NCBI GenBank assembly: GCA_934646185.1
Contig: CAKUEH010000005.1
Location: 78,280-142,279 of the forward strand
DNA length: 64,000 nucleotides
Source of the DNA: an uncultured Oscillospiraceae bacterium
Lineage (GTDB): Bacteria > Bacillota > Clostridia > Oscillospirales > Oscillospiraceae
Direction: 5' to 3'
The notes under the pieces were generated by a model. That model was not told the DNA's origin, did not search any database, and was given only the letters and a program-made list of their open reading frames with translations. The position numbers and the translations under genes were made by a program. Shown in pieces: positions 1-8,521 of this stretch; position 1 is the first letter of the stretch, and the number at the start of each line of letters is the position of its first letter.

Positions 1-144
1 CTGGTGGTACCTGATATCCGTGAGGGAGAAGTCAGTATCACAGAGCTTTGGATCGATATTCACAAGAGCCTGGGCGAAAGCGATCCGCAGCCGCCGGAGG
101 AATTGGAATTCCGCAAGGATGTCAGACGTGCGGAATGGGGCTGA
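1..144 (+). CDS. C-terminal end of an unidentified protein (partial)
   Basis: Frame 1 is open from the window edge and stops with TGA at 142-144, giving the last 47 residues of a protein. The visible tail is acidic (for example PPEELEFRKD) and I recognise no family from it. It lies just upstream of the GH28-like gene on the same strand with a 33-base gap, so it probably belongs to the same operon. The function cannot be assigned from this piece. Confidence 0.6.
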   Translation: MVVPDIREGEVSITELWIDIHKSLGESDPQPPEELEFRKDVRRAEWG

Positions 145-177
145 GCGTTGTATAGAGATTGTAGAAAGGAACGAAAT

Positions 178-1680
178 ATGAAAAAGATTTTTGCAAGCCA
201 GGTGGCAGTTCTGGACAGTAACGTTTACACTGGCGGCGGGACAGACGTGACTGCGGCGCTTCAGGCGGCACTGGATCAGGCAGTTGAAGGCGACGGTGTG
301 CATTTGGTCGTAGACGGTGCGGCGCTGATCCATGGTTTGAAGGTGCATTCCAACACGGTCATCGAATGCACCGGCCGAGACTGTGGATTCTATATGGCAG
401 ACTATGCTAACCGTCCAATGTTGACGAACAGTGATTGGAGCTACGAGGAGATCCGCAACCGGAATATTACGATCCAGGGCGGCACTTACAACCATAACTG
501 CAAACATCAGGCGCATCATGTGTCTACCAAAGAATACCCCAATCCGACGGAAAAGGTTGAACCGGAGTTTCTGGAAGAGCACGGCGTCTACCTGATGGAG
601 TTTTATGGAATGGAGGATCTGACGATCCGAAATGTGACATTCCGCAATCAGAGAACATACACGCTCACGCTTGGCAACTTCAAAAATGCGTTGATCGAGC
701 GTTCGACGATCGAAATGGCCGATCATGTGCACCCCAGCAACCAGGATGGCTTCCATTTCTTCGGACCGGGCCAGTTTTTAACCATGCGCGATATTCGGGG
801 CTGCACCGGTGATGACTTCATCAATCTTGGCGCGGACGAGGTCGATGGAAAATCGTCGATTACGGACGTTCTGATCGACGGCATGATCCTGGACGGCACA
901 TGCCAGGGTGTGCGGATGCTGGCAAAGAGAGACGGGCGGCTTGACCGTGTCACTGTCCGTAACGTGACCGGCACATATCGCACATTTGCATTCAGCATCA
1001 TTCCGTTCTGGGCGGGTGATACCTTTGGCCACTACGGCGACTTGTTCTTTGAAAATATCGATCTGCGGCAGATCGAAGCGACCTATCACTATACACCGCT
1101 GACTTTCTTCCATGCAGGCGGCAATATCGACTGCCTGACGCTGAAGAATGTGCGGTTCCATATGCCGGTGCGAAACAGCCTGTTTCTTGATTTTGGCCGG
1201 CCATTCTTCTATCGCCCGCCTGAGCTGACCGACGAGGAAATGGAGTTTTATGGGATCGTTCCCGAATCCTATCTGCCGCCTGACTGGATGCCGGAAACAG
1301 CGCGGCCACATATCAGGGCGTTGATCATGGACGGGTGTACGATCGATTGCGACGAGAAATTCGATGGCGCGGAGATCATAGAGCTGCGTTACCGCGTTGA
1401 CAACTGTATTGTAAAGAATTTTCAGCTGTTCCGCAGCGGATCTGCGTCTGTCAGCGGTGACTTGATCCGGCTGTGCCACGAGGCGCAGCTCGGCAACCTG
1501 ATTGTGGAGGATGTATTCGCAGAGAAGCTGACGCATGTGATCTCAGCGGGCAAAGGCCACAGCATTGACTGCCTCAAGTGCAGCAATATTTTTGTCAAGG
1601 GCGGTTCGGAACAGCTGTTTGCGGTCGACGGGGCAAAGATTGGACATGCTGCCATGACGGATGTATGTAAGATCGGCTGA
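178..1680 (+). CDS. GH28-like right-handed beta-helix glycosidase
   Basis: A 500-residue protein with many short strand/turn repeats (NITIQGGTY, LTIRNVTF, VTVRNVTG) typical of a pectate-lyase/GH28 parallel beta-helix. The two acidic clusters expected for polygalacturonase-type inverting enzymes are visible: NQDG with Asp190 and GDDF with Asp212-Asp213. The classical GHG and RIK motifs are not clear, so the substrate may differ from pectin. There is no signal peptide, which suggests a cytoplasmic enzyme acting on imported oligosaccharide. The ATG at 178 is preceded by an AGAAAGGA ribosome site; a TTG at 148 would add ten residues without a site. It is followed by an ABC importer on the same strand. 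Fold is confident, exact activity is not. Confidence 0.75.
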   Translation: MKKIFASQVAVLDSNVYTGGGTDVTAALQAALDQAVEGDGVHLVVDGAALIHGLKVHSNTVIECTGRDCGFYMADYANRPMLTNSDWSYEEIRNRNITIQGGTYNHNCKHQAHHVSTKEYPNPTEKVEPEFLEEHGVYLMEFYGMEDLTIRNVTFRNQRTYTLTLGNFKNALIERSTIEMADHVHPSNQDGFHFFGPGQFLTMRDIRGCTGDDFINLGADEVDGKSSITDVLIDGMILDGTCQGVRMLAKRDGRLDRVTVRNVTGTYRTFAFSIIPFWAGDTFGHYGDLFFENIDLRQIEATYHYTPLTFFHAGGNIDCLTLKNVRFHMPVRNSLFLDFGRPFFYRPPELTDEEMEFYGIVPESYLPPDWMPETARPHIRALIMDGCTIDCDEKFDGAEIIELRYRVDNCIVKNFQLFRSGSASVSGDLIRLCHEAQLGNLIVEDVFAEKLTHVISAGKGHSIDCLKCSNIFVKGGSEQLFAVDGAKIGHAAMTDVCKIG

Positions 1681-1736
1681 TCGTGCAGAAGACGGTGGAG
1701 CGCTTGAAACCAGAGAAACGGGGAGGCAGATGCGAT

Positions 1737-2666
1737 ATGAAGGGGCAGATATTACGGAGCAGGCCCAAAAAGGATGATCTGAGCCTTTGGGTTATGGCAC
1801 TGCCGACCATCATCATGCTGCTGCTTTTTGCATATTTTCCGATGTTCGGCCTGATTCTTGCATTCAAGGACTATAATGTAACGAAGGGTATCTTCAAGTC
1901 CGAGTTTGTCGGACTGAAGAATTTCAAATTTCTCTTTGCCACGACGGATGCCTGGGTGATCACACGCAATACAGTTTTGTATAATCTGGCATTTATTGTC
2001 GTGAATATGGTCGTTGCAGTTATGCTTGCGCTGCTGCTGAGCAGTCTGCGCTCCCGGAAAACGGCAAAAACGCTGCAAACGGTGTATATGCTGCCGTATT
2101 TCCTGTCGTGGGCAGTTGTGGCGATCATTGCTAACGCATTTTTAGACCGGACAAATGGCTTTATCAATCAGGTCGTCAGTACCGTGAGCGGTACGAAAAG
2201 CCTCGTAGACTGGTATCAGCGGCCGGAGATCTGGCCCTGGCTGCTGGTGCTTGTGAATGCGTGGAAAAATGTCGGATATCAGACGGTCTTGTATCTGGCT
2301 GTGATTTCCGGTATCCCGCAAAGCTATTATGAGGCAGCGATGCTCGACGGCGCGAGCAAGTGGCAGCAGATCCGGTATATCACCATTCCGCAGCTGCGGT
2401 TCGTTATGGCAATCTCTCTGATCACCTCGATGGCGTCGATTTTCCGGGGCGATTTCGGGCTGTTTTATACTGTGACGAATAACAGCGGACCACTGTATCC
2501 GGCGACAGACGTGATCGATACATACATCTATCGCGCACTGCTGACAAACGGCAACACAGGCATGTCCACAGCAGCAGGACTGTATCAATCGCTGGTCGGC
2601 TTCATTCTGGTGCTGATCGTCAATAAGATCGTTTCGAAAATTGACGCGGACTGCGCGATGTTCTGA
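1737..2666 (+). CDS. Carbohydrate ABC transporter permease (LplB type)
   Basis: A 309-residue integral membrane protein with about six hydrophobic segments and a basic N-terminus. The cytoplasmic EAA loop, EAAMLDGASKWQQI, which docks on the ATPase subunit, is clear. It resembles the LplB/YtcP-partner permeases of Firmicutes that import oligosaccharides with a lipoprotein and a shared MsmK-type ATPase; no ATPase is encoded nearby, as is usual for this family. ATG 1737 is chosen over an upstream GTG at 1683 because GGGAGG lies about 10 bases before it. The next permease begins at or just beyond its stop, so the two are translationally linked. Confidence 0.9.
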   Translation: MKGQILRSRPKKDDLSLWVMALPTIIMLLLFAYFPMFGLILAFKDYNVTKGIFKSEFVGLKNFKFLFATTDAWVITRNTVLYNLAFIVVNMVVAVMLALLLSSLRSRKTAKTLQTVYMLPYFLSWAVVAIIANAFLDRTNGFINQVVSTVSGTKSLVDWYQRPEIWPWLLVLVNAWKNVGYQTVLYLAVISGIPQSYYEAAMLDGASKWQQIRYITIPQLRFVMAISLITSMASIFRGDFGLFYTVTNNSGPLYPATDVIDTYIYRALLTNGNTGMSTAAGLYQSLVGFILVLIVNKIVSKIDADCAMF

Positions 2667-2686
2667 TGGATACGGAGGTGGGAAGT

Positions 2687-3613
2687 GTGAAAAAAGCAAA
2701 AAAGAACTCCGGCGCTACGATCAATGAGATTAGTCGGACATCGAATGCGGTCATCACAGTTGTGTTGATTCTTGTAGCGGTATTGGTGTTGGCACCGGTC
2801 GTCCTGATGATTTGTATCTCGTTCAGCAGCAGTGCGAGCATCACCAGCAACGGCTATCGCTTTATCCCGGAGGAATGGTCGCTCGAGGGCTACAGATATC
2901 TGCTGAAAATGGGAGATCAGCTGTTAAAATCCTATCTGGTGACGATCGCGTATTCCGTTCTGGGCACGGTTTTGGGTGTGTTTCTCATGTCGATGTATGC
3001 CTATGTCATCATGCAGAAGGGTTTTCGCTATCACCGGGTGTTGACCTGGTTCATGTTCTTCACGATGCTATTCAGCGGCGGTCTCGTCCCGACATATATC
3101 ATGATCGTACGGTATTACCACATGAAGGACACATTTTGGATCTTGCTGTTTACCGGTCTTGTGGATGCGTACCTGATTGTGATCCTGCGGACATTTATCA
3201 AAACGACGATTCCGGATGCGTTGATGGATGCGGCGAAGATCGATGGCGCAGGGCATTTTACAACATATTTTAAAATCGTCCTGCCGCTTTCCAAGGCGGG
3301 ACTCGGCACGGCAGCGCTGTTCAGCTTTGTCGCAAAATGGAACGACTGGTTTACGGGTATGCTGTATATCGTCAATCCCAATCTTGTGCCGTTGCAGACG
3401 CTTCTGACTAAGCTGCAGAAATCCGTCGACTTTTTGAAACAGAACGCGCGCGCGGCAGCGACACCGGACGGGCTTCAGATGCTGAAGACGCTGCCATCGA
3501 CAAACCTTCGCATGGCCTGTACGGTCATCGCAATCATTCCGGTCCTGTTTGCCTATCCGTTTTTTCAGCGCTTTTTCGTACAGGGGCTTACGGTCGGAAG
3601 TATTAAGGAGTGA
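2687..3613 (+). CDS. Carbohydrate ABC transporter permease (YtcP/LplC type)
   Basis: The second channel subunit, about 308 residues, with six predicted membrane spans and the EAA-loop motif DAAKIDGAGHFTTY. It pairs with the preceding LplB-type permease and the following binding lipoprotein. The start is probably GTG 2687, placed 7-8 bases after GGAGGTG. An ATG at 2666 overlaps the upstream stop (TGATG) and would add seven residues, so it is an alternative coupled start. The C-terminal FVQGLTVGSIKE tail is characteristic of the YtcP subfamily. Confidence 0.9.
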   Translation: MKKAKKNSGATINEISRTSNAVITVVLILVAVLVLAPVVLMICISFSSSASITSNGYRFIPEEWSLEGYRYLLKMGDQLLKSYLVTIAYSVLGTVLGVFLMSMYAYVIMQKGFRYHRVLTWFMFFTMLFSGGLVPTYIMIVRYYHMKDTFWILLFTGLVDAYLIVILRTFIKTTIPDALMDAAKIDGAGHFTTYFKIVLPLSKAGLGTAALFSFVAKWNDWFTGMLYIVNPNLVPLQTLLTKLQKSVDFLKQNARAAATPDGLQMLKTLPSTNLRMACTVIAIIPVLFAYPFFQRFFVQGLTVGSIKE

Positions 3614-3659
3614 TCCGGTTCCGGGGGAAATGAATAAAATAAAAATGGAGGAAGAACAA

Positions 3660-5273
3660 ATGAAAAAGCGAATGATTTGCATCCTGTGTCTGTGTGCAAT
3701 GCTGGTTACCATATTTGCCGGCTGTGCAGCGAAGCAGGAACACGCACCTGTCCCGGCAGATACCCAGCAGACCAGCGAAGCATCCGGTGCAGAAACGTCG
3801 ACTGAGGCAGGAAATGAGTCTGGTCTTGCATATGTCGAGATGGACTGGTTCACAAATGAGATCTACGAGCGGCCGGATGGGCAGATGATCGTTGACAAGC
3901 TCAACGAATACCTGCTGGAGAAGCTGAATCTGAAGCTCAACGTGATCTCTGTTCCCTACACTGAATATGAGGAAAAGCTCTACACCATGCTTCAGGCCGG
4001 CGAGCCGATCGGCGTGTGCCAGCTGCTGGGCAACTATTATACCGCTGCTGCACAGGGACTGTTCTATCCAATGGACGATCTGCTGAACAACTACGGCGTT
4101 GGCTCCAAGTCGCTTTTCAGTGACACCGTTTGGGATTCTATGAAAGTCGATGGGAAGATCTACGGTGTTCCCACGCTGAAGGATAACGCCTATATCATGG
4201 GTTTTATCTACAACAAAGACCTGGCTGATGAACTTGGCCTCGACATGGAAAACCCGCAGTGGAAAACTACACGCAACATGGAAGAGATCCTGACGCAGGC
4301 GAAGGCTCTGCGCGATGAGAAGCATCCGGAGTGGGCCAATCTGCCGTTGACGGCCAATCTTGTTTCGCAGCTGTGCCCCAGCATGTTCTCGCTGGAATCT
4401 TTCCTCGGTCGTGATTATCTGTATGCTGTCAGCAATGTTCCCGGCCTCGATGATATTGAGGGCTATGATGACGACACCGTATTCAATTTATATGAAACGG
4501 AAGAATACAAGGAATACTGTCTGATGATGCAGCGGCTGGTCGCTAACGGTGTATGCGCGTACGACTATACAGAGCTGAGCAATATTTCCTATGAGCCGTC
4601 TACTCTGATCACCAGTCCGGGATGGGGCTACACATGGATCGACGACCATATGTTCAGCAATGACTTTGTAACCAAGCTGCATATCTTCGAGGACGAGATC
4701 TGGACCGATTCGACCAACTTCTCCTCCTGCGGCTATGGCATTCCGGCGAATTGCCCGGATCCGGAACGAGCCATGATGTTTATCGAGTTGATGAACACCG
4801 ATTCCTATGCCGCAACGCTTCTGCGCTTCGGCATCGAAGGGGAGCATTACCTCATCAATGATGAGGGCAAGATGGTCCTGGAAGGCAGCCCCAGAAACAG
4901 CGATCCTGCCAACCTTGGCTACGTCAACTGGTACGGCGCAGACTATGGAAACCTGACGATCGTCAATGCGCCGGAAAGCTACGCAGGCCCGGATGGATAC
5001 ATGTTTGACAAGCTGCTTGAATACAACAACAACGCGAAGCTTGCCGCGCACATGGGACTGGTCATTGATACGACTGACTTTATCAACGAGCTTGCTGCAT
5101 GCAACAGTGTCGTAACTGAGTATGACACCAACTTGAGTGCTGGCAAATATGATTCTCCCGAGGCGGTTCTCGCAGCCATCGAAGCGTTCAATGAGAAACT
5201 GAAGGCAAACGGCATGGACAAGGTGATTGAGGAGATTCAGGCGCAGGTCGACGCATTCAACGCCGCACGTTGA
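3660..5273 (+). CDS. Extracellular sugar-binding lipoprotein
   Basis: A 537-residue lipoprotein: basic start, hydrophobic core, and a lipobox ending in AGC with the lipidated Cys at residue 22, followed by a Ser/Thr/Glu-rich linker. The body has the long type seen in LplA/YtcQ binding proteins, with a tyrosine- and tryptophan-rich ligand domain. ATG 3660 follows GGAGGAAGAACAA; the open frame extends upstream to 3549 but only inside the permease gene. It closes the import operon and is followed by a terminator. It should capture the oligosaccharide whose breakdown the upstream GH28-like enzyme starts. Confidence 0.92.
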   Translation: MKKRMICILCLCAMLVTIFAGCAAKQEHAPVPADTQQTSEASGAETSTEAGNESGLAYVEMDWFTNEIYERPDGQMIVDKLNEYLLEKLNLKLNVISVPYTEYEEKLYTMLQAGEPIGVCQLLGNYYTAAAQGLFYPMDDLLNNYGVGSKSLFSDTVWDSMKVDGKIYGVPTLKDNAYIMGFIYNKDLADELGLDMENPQWKTTRNMEEILTQAKALRDEKHPEWANLPLTANLVSQLCPSMFSLESFLGRDYLYAVSNVPGLDDIEGYDDDTVFNLYETEEYKEYCLMMQRLVANGVCAYDYTELSNISYEPSTLITSPGWGYTWIDDHMFSNDFVTKLHIFEDEIWTDSTNFSSCGYGIPANCPDPERAMMFIELMNTDSYAATLLRFGIEGEHYLINDEGKMVLEGSPRNSDPANLGYVNWYGADYGNLTIVNAPESYAGPDGYMFDKLLEYNNNAKLAAHMGLVIDTTDFINELAACNSVVTEYDTNLSAGKYDSPEAVLAAIEAFNEKLKANGMDKVIEEIQAQVDAFNAAR

Positions 5274-5324
5274 ATGTTGGATCATGCGTGATGCGCGTGG
5301 ATAAACGGATCTAGAATTGCAGAA

Positions 5325-5366
5325 TGCGGCAAGTATTTCCAATGCGAATTGCTTGCCGCATTTTCT
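5325..5366 (+). terminator. Rho-independent terminator after the first transport operon
   Basis: TGCGGCAAG at 5325-5333 pairs with CTTGCCGCA at 5352-5360 and is followed by TTTTCTATTA. It separates the binding-protein gene from the regulatory pair that follows. Confidence 0.8.
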
Positions 5367-5407
5367 ATTATATCGTATAATATTGTGGGGAGGAAGGGGG
5401 CGGTACA

Positions 5408-6508
5408 GTGTTCCGTGTGCTTTTGGTAGATGATGAGGAATTGATGTTGGTGACCATGCGCTGCGCGATCGCATGGCAGAAGTACGGTTTTACGAATATT
5501 ACTGCCGTGTCAGATCCGCAGGAAGCGCTGCGGCTTTTGCGGGAGGAACACTTCGACGCGGCAATGATAGATATCCGGATGCCGGGCATGAACGGATTGG
5601 AAATGATCGAGGCAGCACAGAAAAGCGGCGTGAATACCGGCTTTGTGATTGTTTCCGGCTATGCTGATTTTTCTTATGCCAGGCAGGCAATCAGTCTTCA
5701 CGTTCTGGACTATTGCTTGAAGCCTATTGATGCGGCACAGACAGACGGCATGTTGAAAAAACTGTACCGGCATGCTGTTTCTAAACGTCTGGAAGCGGAT
5801 CCGGCCTGTGCAAACCGACTGCTGGCTGACAGCACAGCATGCGCGCAGCTGCTCCAGCGCAGCAATGCGTCTGGAGAAATGCTTCAGGTGATGCATGTGG
5901 CTGCGCCCGAGATCAGCTATGTGCTGCCGGAGAGCGGCGCGGAAGCGATGCATGTATGTTTCCTGCGTCCGGACGAGCTGCTGATGGTATGGCAGAGTGA
6001 GCCGCAGGCAAGCGCGTTCCTTGTCTGGTTTGCCAGCAGGTATGCGGACACGGGCCGTGTTATCACGACGAACTGCACGGCAAACGCGGCTGAATTCCAG
6101 CTGGCGCTGCGCTGTCTGCGGACGCAGTGCTGCAGTCGTAAGGAGCGGACCGGCGTCATCCGTTGTGCGGCGGTCAACGCAGAGATGGCGGAGTATTTTG
6201 AGACCGTTATCGCATATATGGAGAAAAATTACAAAGAAAAGCTGACGCTCCAGGATATTTCGCGCCGTTTTGGGATCAACTATACATACCTGAGTCAGCT
6301 GTTTAGAAAATGCGCAGGAACATCGTTCACGGAATATCTGACCAGTATCCGGCTGAAGCACGCCTGCCGGCTGCTCGCTGAAACGGAAATCAAAATCGTT
6401 TCGATCGCGGAGATGGTCGGCTTCAGCGACTATCACTACTTTTGCAATGTTTTCAGACAGAGTCTGTCCATGGCACCGCGTCAGTATCGCCTTGTGTCGA
6501 GAAAGTAG
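5408..6508 (+). CDS. YesN-type response regulator, AraC-family output
   Basis: A 366-residue regulator. Residues 1-120 are a receiver domain with the acidic pair Asp8-Asp9, phospho-acceptor Asp55 in MIDIRMPG and the conserved Lys105 in YCLKP. A divergent linker follows, and the last 100 residues are an AraC double helix-turn-helix (LTLQDISRRFGINYTYL, then IVSIAEMVGFSDYHYF). GTG 5408 is the start, after a strong purine-rich site. It is paired with the sensor kinase nine bases downstream and very likely controls the adjacent transport and glycosidase operon. Confidence 0.92.
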   Translation: MFRVLLVDDEELMLVTMRCAIAWQKYGFTNITAVSDPQEALRLLREEHFDAAMIDIRMPGMNGLEMIEAAQKSGVNTGFVIVSGYADFSYARQAISLHVLDYCLKPIDAAQTDGMLKKLYRHAVSKRLEADPACANRLLADSTACAQLLQRSNASGEMLQVMHVAAPEISYVLPESGAEAMHVCFLRPDELLMVWQSEPQASAFLVWFASRYADTGRVITTNCTANAAEFQLALRCLRTQCCSRKERTGVIRCAAVNAEMAEYFETVIAYMEKNYKEKLTLQDISRRFGINYTYLSQLFRKCAGTSFTEYLTSIRLKHACRLLAETEIKIVSIAEMVGFSDYHYFCNVFRQSLSMAPRQYRLVSRK

Positions 6509-6517
6509 GGGAGGCTA

Positions 6518-8317
6518 ATGAAACTTTTTCAGCAGCGGTCACTGGTGAGGCAGCTGTATCTGCTGTTCCTGGGGACCGTACTCCTGATCACAGCTGCATT
6601 GTGTATGTTTTACAGCGTTTCACTCGGGATCATTCGGGATAAAGAATCCCAGTATATGCGCAGCATAACCGGGCAGATCGCGGAGAAAACTGAAGACGTG
6701 ACGACGGCCATTGAACTGCTGACGCGGACTGTATCGAGAGCCCCTGCTGCAAAGCATCTGCTGGAGCAGACAAACTCTGCGAAAAAGTGGGAATATAAGC
6801 AGTCGCTGAATAACCTGATAGCGGAGATGGCGAAGAGCAACTCCAATATCAACAATATCCTCCTGATGGATAAGGATGGCGCAGTCTATGGTTTCAGCGG
6901 CTTCGACTATCTGTTGGTCAGCAAGCTGAACAGCAGGTATGATCTGTTTTCGGCTGAGAAATATGCAAGCGGCTTTTCCGGTGCGATCCGCCTGAGCACG
7001 GAGGGACCGACATATTACACCTGTGTCAAGCCAATCTATGGCGGCTCGGCAGAAACAACCCGTATTGGCAGCTGTCTGGTCGTATGTGGAAGCGAGGTGC
7101 TCACAGCGGCATGCGAACAGGCGGCACCGTCAGAAAACGCACTTTTTGCGATCCTCGATGGTGATAATCAGGTGCTGAGCAGCAGTCGGCCGCTGGATGC
7201 CGCGGCGTGCGTAGAGCTGACACAGATGCTTGGAATGGAAAGCAGCGAGCTTTTTTCCGCACGGATCGGCGGTGAGCGTTTCTTGCTCATCCAATATCCG
7301 ACGCAGGCATTGACCGGCTGGAAGGTGATCGGTGCGGTGCCGTATCGGGAGATATACTCCGGCATGCGGCGGTTTCAGTTTCTGGCGCTGGCCTTTGTTT
7401 TTGTGCTTTGCTTTGCAATGCTTGCGCTCGTCCGGCAGATTATCACAAATATTACAAAGCCGCTTCTCAAAATTGCAGACTTTGTGCAGAAGGGACCGGA
7501 CTACACACTGCACCACCATCTGAAGGTGGACGATAGCAATGAGATCGAGTCGATTGGTGCTGGCATCAACTCCATGCTCGATGAGATCAACGACCTCAAC
7601 TGCCGCGTCTTGCAGGATCAGTCGCGGCTGTATGAGATCGAGCTTGCCAATAATCAGGCCCGGCTTCTGGCGCTGCAAAGCCAAATCAACCCGCATTTTA
7701 TCAACAATACGCTTGGCGCGATTCAGGGCATGGCGTATCAGAAACGGTATGACAGTATCTGCACGGCGATCTCGGCGCTGGCTTATATCATGCGTTACAG
7801 CATCAGCGGCGCGGATCTTGCCACGATAGATGAGGAAATGCTCAGCGTGGAACAATATCTACGCATCATTGAGCTGCGGTTCCCAAACCGATTCCAGATC
7901 TGTCTGGAGATCGATGATCGGATTCGCCAGTGCGTTATGCCGCGCTTTTTGCTCCAGCCTCTGGTGGAAAATGCAGTCTCACATGGACTCGAGCCGCACT
8001 GCGGCTGCGGAAAACTGACGCTTTCCGGCCGGATGGGCCCTGATGAGGTGATCCGTTTTGCATGCGTGGATGATGGTGTCGGCATTCCCCCGGAGAAATT
8101 GAGGGCACTGAACGATATGCTGCAGGCGGCCAAACCGGAAACAGAGCATAGCACATGCCGCGGAAGCGGCGGGATTGGCCTGCGCAATATCCATCTGCGG
8201 CTGCAGCTTGTCTATGGGCCGTCATATGGGATTACAGTCTCCGCGGCAGCAGGCGGCGGAACAGCCGTATATGTGGAATTTCCGGCATCCAGCGAAGCAA
8301 AGACTGAAAGGCTGTAA
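6518..8317 (+). CDS. YesM-type sensor histidine kinase
   Basis: A 599-residue kinase. It has an N-terminal membrane span (about 10-35), an extracytoplasmic sensing region, a second span near 290, a HAMP segment, the His_kinase motif SQINPHF with His393, and a GHKL ATPase domain with N box LVENAVSH, G1 DDGVGI and G2 GGIGLRN. It is the cognate partner of the AraC-type regulator directly upstream; the gap is nine bases with GGGGAGG before ATG 6518. Such pairs respond to extracellular sugars in Firmicutes. Confidence 0.93.
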   Translation: MKLFQQRSLVRQLYLLFLGTVLLITAALCMFYSVSLGIIRDKESQYMRSITGQIAEKTEDVTTAIELLTRTVSRAPAAKHLLEQTNSAKKWEYKQSLNNLIAEMAKSNSNINNILLMDKDGAVYGFSGFDYLLVSKLNSRYDLFSAEKYASGFSGAIRLSTEGPTYYTCVKPIYGGSAETTRIGSCLVVCGSEVLTAACEQAAPSENALFAILDGDNQVLSSSRPLDAAACVELTQMLGMESSELFSARIGGERFLLIQYPTQALTGWKVIGAVPYREIYSGMRRFQFLALAFVFVLCFAMLALVRQIITNITKPLLKIADFVQKGPDYTLHHHLKVDDSNEIESIGAGINSMLDEINDLNCRVLQDQSRLYEIELANNQARLLALQSQINPHFINNTLGAIQGMAYQKRYDSICTAISALAYIMRYSISGADLATIDEEMLSVEQYLRIIELRFPNRFQICLEIDDRIRQCVMPRFLLQPLVENAVSHGLEPHCGCGKLTLSGRMGPDEVIRFACVDDGVGIPPEKLRALNDMLQAAKPETEHSTCRGSGGIGLRNIHLRLQLVYGPSYGITVSAAAGGGTAVYVEFPASSEAKTERL

Positions 8318-8384
8318 CGCGCGGTGAAGTTGCTGAAATGGTTGAGTCAGTCTTTGAACGCTGCAAACCGTAATATATGAAAAA

Positions 8385-8418
8385 GGCCGCCTGTGCTTCT
8401 CAAGCAAGGCGGTCTTTT
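8385..8418 (+). terminator. Terminator after the first two-component pair
   Basis: GGCCGCCT at 8385-8392 pairs (one G-U) with AGGCGGTC at 8407-8414, followed by TTTT and preceded by an A run, so it could work on both strands between convergent genes. The rest of the 8318-8521 gap shows nothing else. Confidence 0.75.
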
Positions 8419-8521
8419 CTGAACATATACCCGTATCAAGCGCAAAGTGTGTCAATTTGGCCTTCCGGCAATGATCCCGGAAAAGCGATCGTAGACTTCA
8501 CCGGTCATCGGAATATCACGC